Below, in pieces: positions 9,627 to 17,582 of a stretch of DNA of 64,000 nt. The stretch covers positions 1 through 64,000 of the forward strand of contig JANXTY010000016.1 in NCBI GenBank assembly GCA_025352145.1. Reading direction: 5' to 3'. The stretch's first letter is position 1. The number at the start of each line of letters is the position of its first letter. The notes under the pieces were generated by a model. The model saw only the letters and a list, made by a program, of their open reading frames with translations, was not told the origin of the DNA and did not search any database. The position numbers were made by a program, and so were the translations under genes. The stretch is from Oxalobacteraceae bacterium (GTDB lineage: Bacteria; Pseudomonadota; Gammaproteobacteria; Burkholderiales; Burkholderiaceae_D).

Positions 9627-9893
9627 TTACTTAGCGCTAGCGACCTTGCCGCCTTTTTTTGAGCATTCCTCTTTAGAAGCTTTAACAAAGCCGTGACCTT
9701 TGCAAACGTTTTTACCCTTGCAAGCATTTTCAGCTGTTTTGCAATCGCTGGTACCTTTGCAGCTATTGATGCCTGTGCAATGCACAGTATCGGCAGCAAC
9801 CGCTGCGGTGTCTGCGGCAACAACCGAACCAGACAAAGCCATTGCAGCGGCAGCGGCAGCGATCAAAGCACCTGTTTTAAATGTTTGTTTCAT
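9627..9893 (-). CDS. bufA: BufA2-like bufferin precursor peptide (copper-binding RiPP)
   Basis: An 88-residue secreted precursor. Residues 1-26 form a Sec signal peptide (KQTFKTGALIAAAAAAMAL, cleavage near VVAA). The mature part carries six cysteines at 39, 45, 51, 58, 64 and 77 in the repeating pattern CTGINSCKG, DCK, ACKG, VCKG and later EECSKKGG. This CKG-repeat pattern resembles the second bufferin class (BufA2) rather than the DUF2282 class. After cysteine modification by BufB/BufC in the cytoplasm, such peptides are exported to the periplasm, where they chelate and buffer copper. GGAGA precedes the ATG. A short TAAG tetranucleotide repeat lies in the leader near 9914-9926. No obvious metal-regulator gene is adjacent, so regulation is unknown. 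Confidence 0.9.
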   Translation of the reverse strand: MKQTFKTGALIAAAAAAMALSGSVVAADTAAVAADTVHCTGINSCKGTSDCKTAENACKGKNVCKGHGFVKASKEECSKKGGKVASAK

Positions 9894-10020
9894 GTGATCT
9901 CCAGAATGATTGGGTAAGTAAGTAAGTGAATAAATGAAATTTTAGTTGCAATTGCAAGTTTGCAGCCAACCCCCGAAAGTCGTCTTTTAACTTGACGCAC
10001 TTTGCATGAGCAAAGGCATG

Positions 10021-10230
10021 CTACAACGATTTATGCGTTCTCACAAGATTGCAAGTTGGATTAAAGACACGATGCCTTGAGCCCCCTTTGCCCTGTATAC
10101 GACAACACCAGCGCTGCGGATGAAGCGTGGTCAAGTAGGTTTGGCCTGGTTTCACCGCGTCGATGTAAGCATCGGTCGGGGCCACCCGCCGATACTTACA
10201 CTTGATATGAAAATATTTTTGTCGAGGCAT
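10021..10230 (-). CDS. Small hypothetical protein (doubtful)
   Basis: A possible 69-residue basic protein, starting MPRQKYFHIKCKYRR, with a weak ribosome-binding site (AGGT) upstream. Four cysteines (11, 42, 43, 60) are scattered without a clear metal-site pattern. I recognise no family. It sits alone in the gap between the bufferin operon and the rightward 82-residue gene. Its composition (many Arg, His, Cys) is also what a chance frame would give, so it may not be a gene. Confidence 0.3.
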   Translation of the reverse strand: MPRQKYFHIKCKYRRVAPTDAYIDAVKPGQTYLTTLHPQRWCCRIQGKGGSRHRVFNPTCNLVRTHKSL

Positions 10231-10345
10231 TTACGTTACCTGTAATCGCTATTTTTATGCGGGGATCGATCATGTTTCTACATTATGATAGAGGCCAGTT
10301 TCAAGGAATTTCTCCCTGCACTTCTATTCCCCAGAATGGTGATTC

Positions 10346-10594
10346 ATGAACCCAATCGACCAGCGCTATCAGGTACGCCAGAAAAAAACCCATGCTACTG
10401 AAAAAGATGTGCCTGTGTATGCCAAGACCATGCGCAGCAAGACCGGCGAATTTGAAGGGGTTTCCTTTATTCGCAATAAAGAAAAAGCCTCAGTGATGAC
10501 ACTGGCTGAAGCACAGCAGGTGGTAGAGTGGGTAATAGCAAAAAAAGATCAGGCAATGATGTATGTCACCACCATTATCTGCAAGGGTCAATAA
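10346..10594 (+). CDS. Small conserved-looking hypothetical protein
   Basis: An 82-residue soluble protein with no signal peptide or membrane segment. It is lysine-rich at the N-terminus (YQVRQKKTHATEKDVPVYAKTM), then predicted beta strands (GEFEGVSFIRNKEKA) and a helix (LAEAQQVVEWVIAKK). The composition is protein-like and it fills its interval neatly, ending 9 bases before the convergent DUF475 gene. The ribosome-binding site is weak. No family is recognised and no function is claimed. Confidence 0.55.
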   Translation: MNPIDQRYQVRQKKTHATEKDVPVYAKTMRSKTGEFEGVSFIRNKEKASVMTLAEAQQVVEWVIAKKDQAMMYVTTIICKGQ

Positions 10595-10603
10595 GCTTGT
10601 TGT

Positions 10604-11653
10604 TCAGCGCTTGCCTCTGCTGCAATCCGTTTCCAGCCGCCGTTTATACCGCACCGATGACCACAGCGAAGCCAGAATGAACACTACGCCGACCAAACCC
10701 GTAAAAATTTCCGGGATGTGAAACTTGATGCTCGCCAGCATGATGATGGCAAGAATGCCGATTGCGTAATGCGCACCATGCTCCAAAAAAACAAATTCAT
10801 CCAGTGTACCCTTACGTAACAGATAGACAGTAATGGACCGCACAAACACAGCACCAATGGCAAGGCCCAGCATGATGATGACAATATCTTTGGTGATGGC
10901 AAACGCACCGATCACACCGTCGAATGAAAATGAAGCATCAAGCACCTCAAGGTAAAGAAAGCCTGCGATGCCGCCCCTCGCTACTTTGCCTACGCCGGGA
11001 TCAGCCTCATCTTTTTCGAGCAGGTTGCTGATAACATCAACGCCCATGTAAATCAATATGCCCCACAGGCCAGCCACCAGTACTGCAAATTTCTTTTGTT
11101 CCCCGACCAAAGACAAGCAAGCCAGCAAAGTGGCGAGGGTCAGCATCAAAGAGAGCGAGGTGACTTTCCCGAAGGAGGCGATTTTCTTTTCCACATTGCC
11201 GAGCCAGTGCAAGCGCTTGTTTTCGTCCAATAAGAAATTAAGGAATACCAACAGCAAAAAGACCCCACCGAAAGACGCCACTTCCGCATGATGATTGGTC
11301 AGATGAAGTGCATAGTCATCTGGATAGTCTATCGCCATATTCCATACTTCGAGCATGTCGATATCAGCTGCTTGCGCAACAATTACCAGCGGGAACAAAA
11401 GGCGCATGCCAAACACAGCAACCAGCATGCCGACCGTCATGAACAAGCCTTGCCAAAATTTATCCCAATTTTTTAAGGTGGATGCATTGACGACCGCGTT
11501 GTCGAAAGAAAGTGATACTTCCATGATGGCAAGAACCGATGCGAGCGCGACGGCTTGAAGCGCCCCCATCAAACCTGCTCGGCTATATCCCCACCAAGCG
11601 GCAAGACATAGGCATAGAAACGCAATAAAAAAAGAACCGCGAAAATGACGCAT
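10604..11653 (-). CDS. DUF475 / TerC-like integral membrane protein
   Basis: A 349-residue inner-membrane protein with about eight to nine hydrophobic segments. Two repeated TerC-type signatures stand out: EVSLSFDNAVVNA near residue 45 and LDASFSFDGVIGAFAIT near 240, each with acidic residues inside membrane helices. DUF475 proteins are relatives of the TerC tellurite-resistance and manganese-exporter family, so metal-ion transport or export is the best guess; the substrate is not determined by sequence. It is convergent with the 82-residue gene and is probably a single-gene unit with its promoter in the 11654-11905 gap. Confidence 0.85.
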   Translation of the reverse strand: MRHFRGSFFIAFLCLCLAAWWGYSRAGLMGALQAVALASVLAIMEVSLSFDNAVVNASTLKNWDKFWQGLFMTVGMLVAVFGMRLLFPLVIVAQAADIDMLEVWNMAIDYPDDYALHLTNHHAEVASFGGVFLLLVFLNFLLDENKRLHWLGNVEKKIASFGKVTSLSLMLTLATLLACLSLVGEQKKFAVLVAGLWGILIYMGVDVISNLLEKDEADPGVGKVARGGIAGFLYLEVLDASFSFDGVIGAFAITKDIVIIMLGLAIGAVFVRSITVYLLRKGTLDEFVFLEHGAHYAIGILAIIMLASIKFHIPEIFTGLVGVVFILASLWSSVRYKRRLETDCSRGKR

Positions 11654-11905
11654 ATCACCCCTTATACTGAGAAGCTGCGGCCTGCCGCATAACTAATGTA
11701 ATGCATACTTTATTTTGTTATTTGGATTTCGAAGAAGAAAATATGCTAACCCATGAAATTTTGGGGAGTGTAACGCGGATTCGGATTTAATTCTTGATTC
11801 GAGCGCTATGAAGCTTGTGTAGGATACGCCCCCGCGCACCAACTAGTTCCAGGAGACCGTTTTTCATCAACAATAACGACCTTCCCTACTTTGCACTCCC
11901 CTCAT

Positions 11906-12601
11906 ATGAGAATCGCCATACTCGTTCGTGACCCCAGCCAAATGAACATGGCGCATAAAGTCCTCACCTCAGGGGGCCATGTCTGCCAACTTTTTGATAG
12001 TGGCAAAAAGCTGCAGCATCGTCTACAGCGCGACAGTATCGATATGCTGATACTCGATTGGCAGGTAACGGATATGTGTGCGGGAAATATTGTGCGCTGG
12101 GTTAGGAATCATCTAGCAGTCAACTTGCCGGTGTTGTTTATTGCGAACTATTCAGACCAAAACGCTATAGCCGCCGGTTTAGCTGCAGGTGCCAACGACT
12201 ACCTATTGAAACCGCTTCGGCGTGGCGAACTGGCAGCGCGGGTGCTGGCACAGTTGCGCCGGAGTTATCCAGAACATTATGTCGATGAAACAAAACAGGT
12301 CGGCGACTATGTGTTTGACATTCGCGCAGGTCGCCTATTGAGAGACGAAAAAATCGTTGTGCTAACTCAAAAAGAATTTGATTTGGCCCTGTTTTTATTT
12401 AACAATGTGGGCCGACCTTTATCACGGGCAACCATTCATGAAGCCGTATGGCCGGCCAATAATGACATCCCTTCTCGAACACTGGACACCCATGTCTCCC
12501 GGATTCGTACCAAGTTGCAGTTGCGGCCAGAAAATGGTTTTCGTCTTGCGCCCGTTTATAGCTACGGGTATCTACTGGAGCAAATTTCAAGGAATGTCTA
12601 A
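11906..12601 (+). CDS. OmpR-family response regulator (orphan)
   Basis: A 231-residue two-component transcription regulator. The receiver covers residues 1-118, with phospho-acceptor Asp51 (MLILDWQVTD) and conserved Lys in YLLKPLRRGEL. The first acidic pair is replaced by RDPS (one Asp at 9), so Mg binding may be weakened. Residues about 135-231 form the winged-helix DNA-binding domain (LTQKEFDLALFLF, LDTHVSRIRTKL, YSYGYLLE). ATG 11906 gives the usual N-terminus; a TTG at 11891 would add five residues. Neither has a strong ribosome-binding site. No histidine kinase is adjacent, so the partner lies elsewhere. Confidence 0.88.
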   Translation: MRIAILVRDPSQMNMAHKVLTSGGHVCQLFDSGKKLQHRLQRDSIDMLILDWQVTDMCAGNIVRWVRNHLAVNLPVLFIANYSDQNAIAAGLAAGANDYLLKPLRRGELAARVLAQLRRSYPEHYVDETKQVGDYVFDIRAGRLLRDEKIVVLTQKEFDLALFLFNNVGRPLSRATIHEAVWPANNDIPSRTLDTHVSRIRTKLQLRPENGFRLAPVYSYGYLLEQISRNV

Positions 12602-12678
12602 AGTGAGTGGGATAGCCTAACGTTAGCGAAGTTTTGGTTCACGCGCATATGCGGGCAGGCCCTTGCGATGCCGCGAGC

Positions 12679-12684
12679 TATAAT
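12679..12684 (+). promoter_or_regulatory. Candidate -10 element (TATAAT) ahead of hemA
   Basis: A perfect TATAAT lies 35 bases before the hemA ATG, giving a short leader. No good -35 box is found at the right distance (GC-rich CAGGCC-like sequence there), so it would need an activator or an extended context. Confidence 0.45.
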
Positions 12685-12719
12685 GCCGAATTATTACCGT
12701 CCGCGCTTTTCACTCAAAA

Positions 12720-13997
12720 ATGCAACTTCTTGCTGTCGGCCTCAACCACACCACGGCCCCGCTTTCCATGCGAGAAAAAGTCGCGTTCGCACCGGATCAA
12801 ATTGGACAGGCAGTGATAGCTGCACGGGCTTGGTTTGCGCGTATTGACGAGGCGCGCTTTAGCGATGAGGCAGCAATTTTATCGACCTGTAATCGCACCG
12901 AATTGTATGTGGCAAGCCAAGCTCCCGATTCCATTGATGCCATGGCACATTTTTTAGCCGACTACCATAAATTCCCTTATGCCGAACTGCGGCCGCACTT
13001 GTACACCAGACCGCAAGACGATGCTGTACGCCATGCCTTTCGGGTGGCATCGGGTCTCGATTCGATGGTGTTGGGGGAGCCTCAAATTCTGGGCCAAATG
13101 AAAGAGGCAGTGCGTCAGGCCGACGATGCGGGCGGACTCGGCACCTATCTGCATCAAATGTTTCAACGCACATTTTCGGTGGCCAAAGAAGTACGTAGCA
13201 CGACGGCTATCGGTGCCCACAGCGTATCGATGGCAGCGGCTGCCGTGCGCTTATCGCAACGCATTTTCGACAAGGTGTCTGAACAACACGTGTTGTTTAT
13301 CGGTGCGGGTGAGATGATCGAATTGTGCGCCACCCATTTCGCGGCATCCCAACCGCTTTCCATGACCATTGCTAATCGCTCCTTAGAGCGCGGCGAACAT
13401 CTGGCACAGCGTTTCAATGGCCGTGCGATTCGTCTGGCACAGTTGCCGGATCAGTTAGCGCAATTTGACATCGTGGTCTCATGCACGGCTTCTTCGCTGC
13501 CGCTGATCGGCCTAGGCATGGTCGAACGCGCCATCAAGAAGCGTCGTCACAAGCCGATTTTCATGGTGGATTTAGCGGTGCCGCGCGATATCGAATCGGA
13601 GGTAGGACGACTCGATGACGTTTTTCTCTATACGGTCGATGACCTTAGTGCGGTCGTACAAACCGGACTCGAAAATCGTCAAGCTGCTGTCAGCCAGGCT
13701 GAAGCCATCATCGAAGTACGGGTGCAGTCTTTTATGCATTGGGTGGATAGCCGCGCCGTGGTACCGCTGATTCAAGATTTGCAGGAATCGAGTGAAATAA
13801 TGCGCTTGGCGGAACTGGATCGCGCCAAGAAAATGCTGGCGCGCGGAGAAGATATCGAGGCGGTGCTGGAGGCATTTTCCAAAGGACTGACTGCCAAATT
13901 CCTGCATGGCCCTCAACATGCTTTACACCAGGCACAAGGCGATGAACGCGCACGTCTTGCCGCTTTGCTGCCGCAATTATTCCGTACCAAACGTTAG
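12720..13997 (+). CDS. hemA: Glutamyl-tRNA reductase
   Basis: A 425-residue enzyme that reduces glutamyl-tRNA(Glu) with NADPH to glutamate-1-semialdehyde, the committed step of tetrapyrrole synthesis by the C5 route. The start is [15 protein letters not shown], the catalytic Cys57 lies in [10 protein letters not shown], and the family signature [15 protein letters not shown] follows. The NADPH-binding Rossmann part begins at [11 protein letters not shown] near residue 196, and the C-terminal dimerisation helix closes the protein. Length is normal. It heads a rightward group with prfA, dsbB and prmC; the hemA-prfA-prmC order is widespread in Proteobacteria. Confidence 0.97.
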   Translation: MQLLAVGLNHTTAPLSMREKVAFAPDQIGQAVIAARAWFARIDEARFSDEAAILSTCNRTELYVASQAPDSIDAMAHFLADYHKFPYAELRPHLYTRPQDDAVRHAFRVASGLDSMVLGEPQILGQMKEAVRQADDAGGLGTYLHQMFQRTFSVAKEVRSTTAIGAHSVSMAAAAVRLSQRIFDKVSEQHVLFIGAGEMIELCATHFAASQPLSMTIANRSLERGEHLAQRFNGRAIRLAQLPDQLAQFDIVVSCTASSLPLIGLGMVERAIKKRRHKPIFMVDLAVPRDIESEVGRLDDVFLYTVDDLSAVVQTGLENRQAAVSQAEAIIEVRVQSFMHWVDSRAVVPLIQDLQESSEIMRLAELDRAKKMLARGEDIEAVLEAFSKGLTAKFLHGPQHALHQAQGDERARLAALLPQLFRTKR

Positions 13998-14137
13998 CGC
14001 CGCTGTCCCCACTCTCAATACGCCTGTAATGGCCTGCCGTGCCTGAGCTCCACAAGCAAACAAGCCAGCGATCCCCGCCGAATATCCCATAAAAGCGACT
14101 GTTGCAGTTGCCCCCTGATTTAGAAACGAATAATTTT

Positions 14138-15220
14138 ATGAAACCTTCACTGCTGGCAAAACTAGACCAACTGGCAAATCGATTGGTCGAGCTCGACGAA
14201 CTATTAATGCATCCCGAGGTCACGTCCAATATGGATAATTATCGCAAAATGACGCGCGAGCATGCCGAGCTCGGACCGCTTGTTGCACTATATAAAAACT
14301 ATCAACAGGCCGACAACGATGTCTCCGCAGCTCAGGAAATGTTGTCCGACCCAGACATGAAAGATTTCGCCCAGGAAGAAATTGGTACGGCCAAAATGCG
14401 TATGACGCAGCTCGAAATCGACCTGCAAAAAATGCTCCTGCCCAAGGACACCAACGATGAACGCAATATATTCCTGGAGGTACGCGCCGGTACCGGGGGT
14501 GACGAAGCGGCATTGTTCGCGGGCGATTTGCTGCGCATGTACACGCGCTTCGCCGAACGTAATCGTTGGCAAGTGGAGATGGTTTCCGAATCTTCATCCG
14601 AGGTTGGGGGATACAAAGAAGCGATCGTACGTATCGTCGGATTCGGGGCATATTCTCGTCTCAAGTTTGAATCCGGCGGGCACCGCGTGCAACGTGTACC
14701 GACAACGGAAACTCAAGGTCGCATTCACACTTCCGCCTGCACGGTTGCAGTAATGCCGGAGGCAGATGAAGTAAGCGACGTCAATATTAATCCCGCCGAT
14801 TTACGCATCGATACCTACCGCGCCTCCGGTGCCGGGGGACAGCACATCAACAAGACCGATTCCGCCGTGCGCATCACGCATATACCCAGCGGCATCGTGG
14901 TTGAATGCCAGGACGATCGCAGTCAGCACAAGAACAAGGCTTCGGCCATGAAAGTGCTCGCCGCTCGTATCAAGGACGTGCAATTACGGGAACAACAAGC
15001 CAAAGAAGCCGCCACCCGTAAAAGCTTGATCGGCTCAGGCGATCGTAGCGAACGCATACGCACGTATAATTTTCCGCAAGGTCGCATGACCGACCATCGT
15101 ATTAATTTGACCCTGTATAAACTCGACTTCATCATGGACGGCGATTTGGAAGATCTCAGCAACGCGTTAGCGGCGGAACATCAGGCGGAATTGTTAGCTG
15201 CGTTGGGTGAGAATGCTTAA
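14138..15220 (+). CDS. prfA: Peptide chain release factor 1
   Basis: A 360-residue class-I release factor that reads UAA and UAG. ATG 14138 gives the standard N-terminus [12 protein letters not shown]; an upstream TTG would add 12 unrelated residues. The peptidyl-hydrolysis motif GGQ is at 233-235 ([13 protein letters not shown]). The stop-recognition tripeptide is PTT in [10 protein letters not shown], matching the PxT form of RF1 rather than the SPF of RF2. Gln in GGQ is the substrate of PrmC, encoded two genes downstream, which explains the clustering. Confidence 0.97.
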   Translation: MKPSLLAKLDQLANRLVELDELLMHPEVTSNMDNYRKMTREHAELGPLVALYKNYQQADNDVSAAQEMLSDPDMKDFAQEEIGTAKMRMTQLEIDLQKMLLPKDTNDERNIFLEVRAGTGGDEAALFAGDLLRMYTRFAERNRWQVEMVSESSSEVGGYKEAIVRIVGFGAYSRLKFESGGHRVQRVPTTETQGRIHTSACTVAVMPEADEVSDVNINPADLRIDTYRASGAGGQHINKTDSAVRITHIPSGIVVECQDDRSQHKNKASAMKVLAARIKDVQLREQQAKEAATRKSLIGSGDRSERIRTYNFPQGRMTDHRINLTLYKLDFIMDGDLEDLSNALAAEHQAELLAALGENA

Positions 15221-15280
15221 GTTTTCTCTGAAGTGAATTTATTACAAAAATCAATGCCTTTTTTTACCGGACCGCGAACC

Positions 15281-15745
15281 ATGAAATCACGCTACCTACT
15301 TCTTCTCACTGCCTTCGCTTGCATCAGCTTGCTTTCCTTTGCGCTTTACCTGCAATTTTATCGGGACATGTTGCCCTGTCCGTTATGTGTATTGCAGCGC
15401 TATGCCTTTATTGCGCTGGCGGTTTTCTGCCTTATTGGCGCTGCCGCGAACATTCCCAGAGTCGGTGCCGGTTTTGGTTTAATCGCGGCACTCGGCGGCA
15501 GTGGCATAGCGGCCCGCCATTTATGGGTGCAAGCCCATCCCAACGTATCGTGTGGAATCGATCCGCTGGAAACTTTCCTTAACGTCGCCGCTAGCGCAAA
15601 ATTATGGCCCGCCATGTTCAAGGCCGATGGCATGTGTACTACCGATTACGCGCCGATTCTGGGGCTGTCGATTCCACAATGGTCCCTCGCCTGGTTCGTC
15701 CTGTTTACCCTGATCCTGCTGTTCATATTTTTCCGGCGTCGTTGA
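15281..15745 (+). CDS. dsbB: Disulfide bond formation protein DsbB
   Basis: A 154-residue inner-membrane quinone reductase that reoxidises DsbA. It has four hydrophobic helices. The first periplasmic loop carries CPLC (Cys33, Cys36) and the second carries the Cys91/Cys119 pair (VSCGID and DGMC), so all four redox cysteines are present. ATG 15281 places the first membrane helix right at the N-terminus; an upstream GTG (15233) would add 16 residues. It lies between prfA and prmC, 60 bases after the former and 6 before the latter, so it has been drawn into the release-factor operon, an uncommon place for it. Confidence 0.93.
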   Translation: MKSRYLLLLTAFACISLLSFALYLQFYRDMLPCPLCVLQRYAFIALAVFCLIGAAANIPRVGAGFGLIAALGGSGIAARHLWVQAHPNVSCGIDPLETFLNVAASAKLWPAMFKADGMCTTDYAPILGLSIPQWSLAWFVLFTLILLFIFFRRR

Positions 15746-15751
15746 TTACGC

Positions 15752-16609
15752 ATGAACATCCCTCCAGTTGGCAACACGCTCAAACAATTACAGCAAAATC
15801 CGCCGCTCGACCCACTTGAAAACCGCCTCTTGCTAGGCCATATACTCGGCCTAACCCGGATCGAATTAATCACCCAATCCGAGCGCTGCATCAACGCCGA
15901 TGAAGCGAAACGTCTGGGTGCTGTTTTTCAACGACGCATCAATGGTGAGCCAATTGCCTATATCGTCGGTTACCGTGAATTTTACGGGCTGTCATTCAAC
16001 GTCACGTCCGACGTACTGATCCCCCGGCCCGAGACAGAACACCTGGTTGAATTGGCACTGGAACGCCTGCCCAAAAATGGCCGTATCTTAGACATGGGAA
16101 CCGGCTCCGGCGCCATCGCCATCGCCATCGCCCATACCCGCCCTGATGCACAAGTGACAGCGATTGACGTCAGCAATGCAGCGCTGACCATCGCCCGCAA
16201 GAATGCCCTGCAACACGGTGTCGATGTCAACTTCCTGCAAAGTGACTGGTATGTGACATTGCCTGGCCAGCGCTTCGACCTCATCGTGGCCAATCCGCCC
16301 TACATCGTCGAAAACGACATGCACCTCGCGCAGGGCGATTTGCGCTTTGAACCCATTGACGCACTCACCGATCACGCTGACGGCTTGAGCGCTTTACGGC
16401 GCATCATCTTCAACGCTAATGAGTATCTCAACCTCGGTGGCTGGTTGTTGATGGAACACGGGTACGATCAAGCAGGAGCGGTTGCAGCAATGCTTGCGGA
16501 AAAATGTTTTAGCAAAGTGCAAAGCTGGCGTGATTTAGCTGAGATAGAACGGGTTACCGGAGGAGTATGCGCAACATCTTCCGTAGAATCTGCGAATCGC
16601 ACTTGCTGA
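15752..16609 (+). CDS. prmC: Release factor glutamine methyltransferase PrmC
   Basis: A 285-residue SAM-dependent enzyme that methylates the Gln of the GGQ motif in release factors RF1 and RF2. The N-terminal helical substrate-binding part (residues 1-85) is followed by the signature IPRPETEHLVE, the SAM motif DMGTGSGAIAI near residue 115 and the catalytic NPPY near 181 (VANPPYIVE). The length is typical. It starts 6 bases after dsbB and is the last gene of the hemA-prfA-dsbB-prmC group; a convergent transporter gene begins 8 bases later. Confidence 0.96.
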   Translation: MNIPPVGNTLKQLQQNPPLDPLENRLLLGHILGLTRIELITQSERCINADEAKRLGAVFQRRINGEPIAYIVGYREFYGLSFNVTSDVLIPRPETEHLVELALERLPKNGRILDMGTGSGAIAIAIAHTRPDAQVTAIDVSNAALTIARKNALQHGVDVNFLQSDWYVTLPGQRFDLIVANPPYIVENDMHLAQGDLRFEPIDALTDHADGLSALRRIIFNANEYLNLGGWLLMEHGYDQAGAVAAMLAEKCFSKVQSWRDLAEIERVTGGVCATSSVESANRTC

Positions 16610-16616
16610 TTCACCC

Positions 16617-17399
16617 TCAATGACGATGGCCTTGCCCTGTCAAAAACAACACAATCCCCACACCCAAAGCTACCAATAAAATCTGCGGGATCGTTTCCCG
16701 CAAAGTGGCTCGTCTTTGCATCTGCGGCATCAAATCGCTTACCGCAATGTAGATAAACCCAGACGAGGCAAACACCAATACGTAGGGAATGAGGCCTTCG
16801 GCATGCCCCAGCGTGAAATAGCCAAGCAAGCCCCCAAGTATCGCCATGAGGCTACAACCCAGATTAAAAAGATAGGCGCGAGCGCGGGAAAAACCAGCGT
16901 TGAGCAGGACGATAAAGTCGCCAATTTCCTGCGGAATTTCGTGCGCGATGATGGCCAGACCGGTAACAATGCCAAGCTTGGGGTTGGCGAGAAACGCAGC
17001 GGCTATAAGAATGCCGTCGGAGAAATTATGCAGACCGTCGCCGACCAAAATCATCCACCCCGATTTGCCTGCCTCATGTGCATCATGGCCGTGGGCATGA
17101 TCATGACCATCTCCTTCGTGATGATGCGAATGGCGCAAAATGGCGAATTTTTCGAGCAGAAAAAACCCGAGCAAACCTCCAAGCAAGGTAGCGAACAACG
17201 TATGGGTATCGGCTTTAGATTCAAACGCTTCGGGCAGGGCATGCAATAAGGATGTCGAGAGCATAATGCCGACTGACAGGCTAACCAAGCGCTCGACCAT
17301 TTTTGACAACAGCGCAAATGAAAAAATGGCCGCTGCGGTAATGCTAACTACACCCGCTATGGTAGTTGCCAGCAAAATGGAAATGAGTGTGGAATTAAT
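16617..17399 (-). CDS. ZIP-family metal transporter
   Basis: A membrane protein of about 260 residues in the ZIP (ZupT/GufA-like) family, importing Zn or other divalent metals. It has about eight helices, a His-rich cytoplasmic loop (HSHHHEGDGHDHAHGHDAH) and the two metal-site helices GDGLHNFSDGILIAAAF and IIAHEIPQEIGDF. The conserved N-terminus (INSTLISILLATTIAG) begins at an ATT codon at 17399, with GAGG six bases before it; no ATG, GTG or TTG lies near. Alternatives are TTG 17474 or ATG 17591, which add 25 or 64 residues that look non-coding and run into the divergent GH43 gene's leader. The coordinates given use ATT; the stop is certain, the start is not. Confidence 0.88.
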   Translation of the reverse strand: MNSTLISILLATTIAGVVSITAAAIFSFALLSKMVERLVSLSVGIMLSTSLLHALPEAFESKADTHTLFATLLGGLLGFFLLEKFAILRHSHHHEGDGHDHAHGHDAHEAGKSGWMILVGDGLHNFSDGILIAAAFLANPKLGIVTGLAIIAHEIPQEIGDFIVLLNAGFSRARAYLFNLGCSLMAILGGLLGYFTLGHAEGLIPYVLVFASSGFIYIAVSDLMPQMQRRATLRETIPQILLVALGVGIVLFLTGQGHRH

Positions 17400-17582
17400 T
17401 TTGAACCTCGGATAGATTTTGCGTGCAGGTACAACAATGCCGCAAATTAGAACACACGCACTCTCTTTCGGCAAATGAGGCCCGGATGACCGAAAAGAAT
17501 TATTGGTAACCAGCAGTAAAAATGTTTGGCCGTCTTTAAAATAATGGGCATGATGCGGACTGATAAAAATACGGGAGCAATT

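Noticed and set aside
9627-9893. Assignment of the Cys-rich peptide to the DUF2282 (BufA1) class
   Set aside because: The CKG-repeat spacing fits the BufA2-type pattern better than the DUF2282 pattern.
14220-14651. Long antisense frames within prfA, hemA, atpA and the glycosyltransferase genes
   Set aside because: They overlap strongly supported conserved genes and have compositions typical of reverse-strand shadows.
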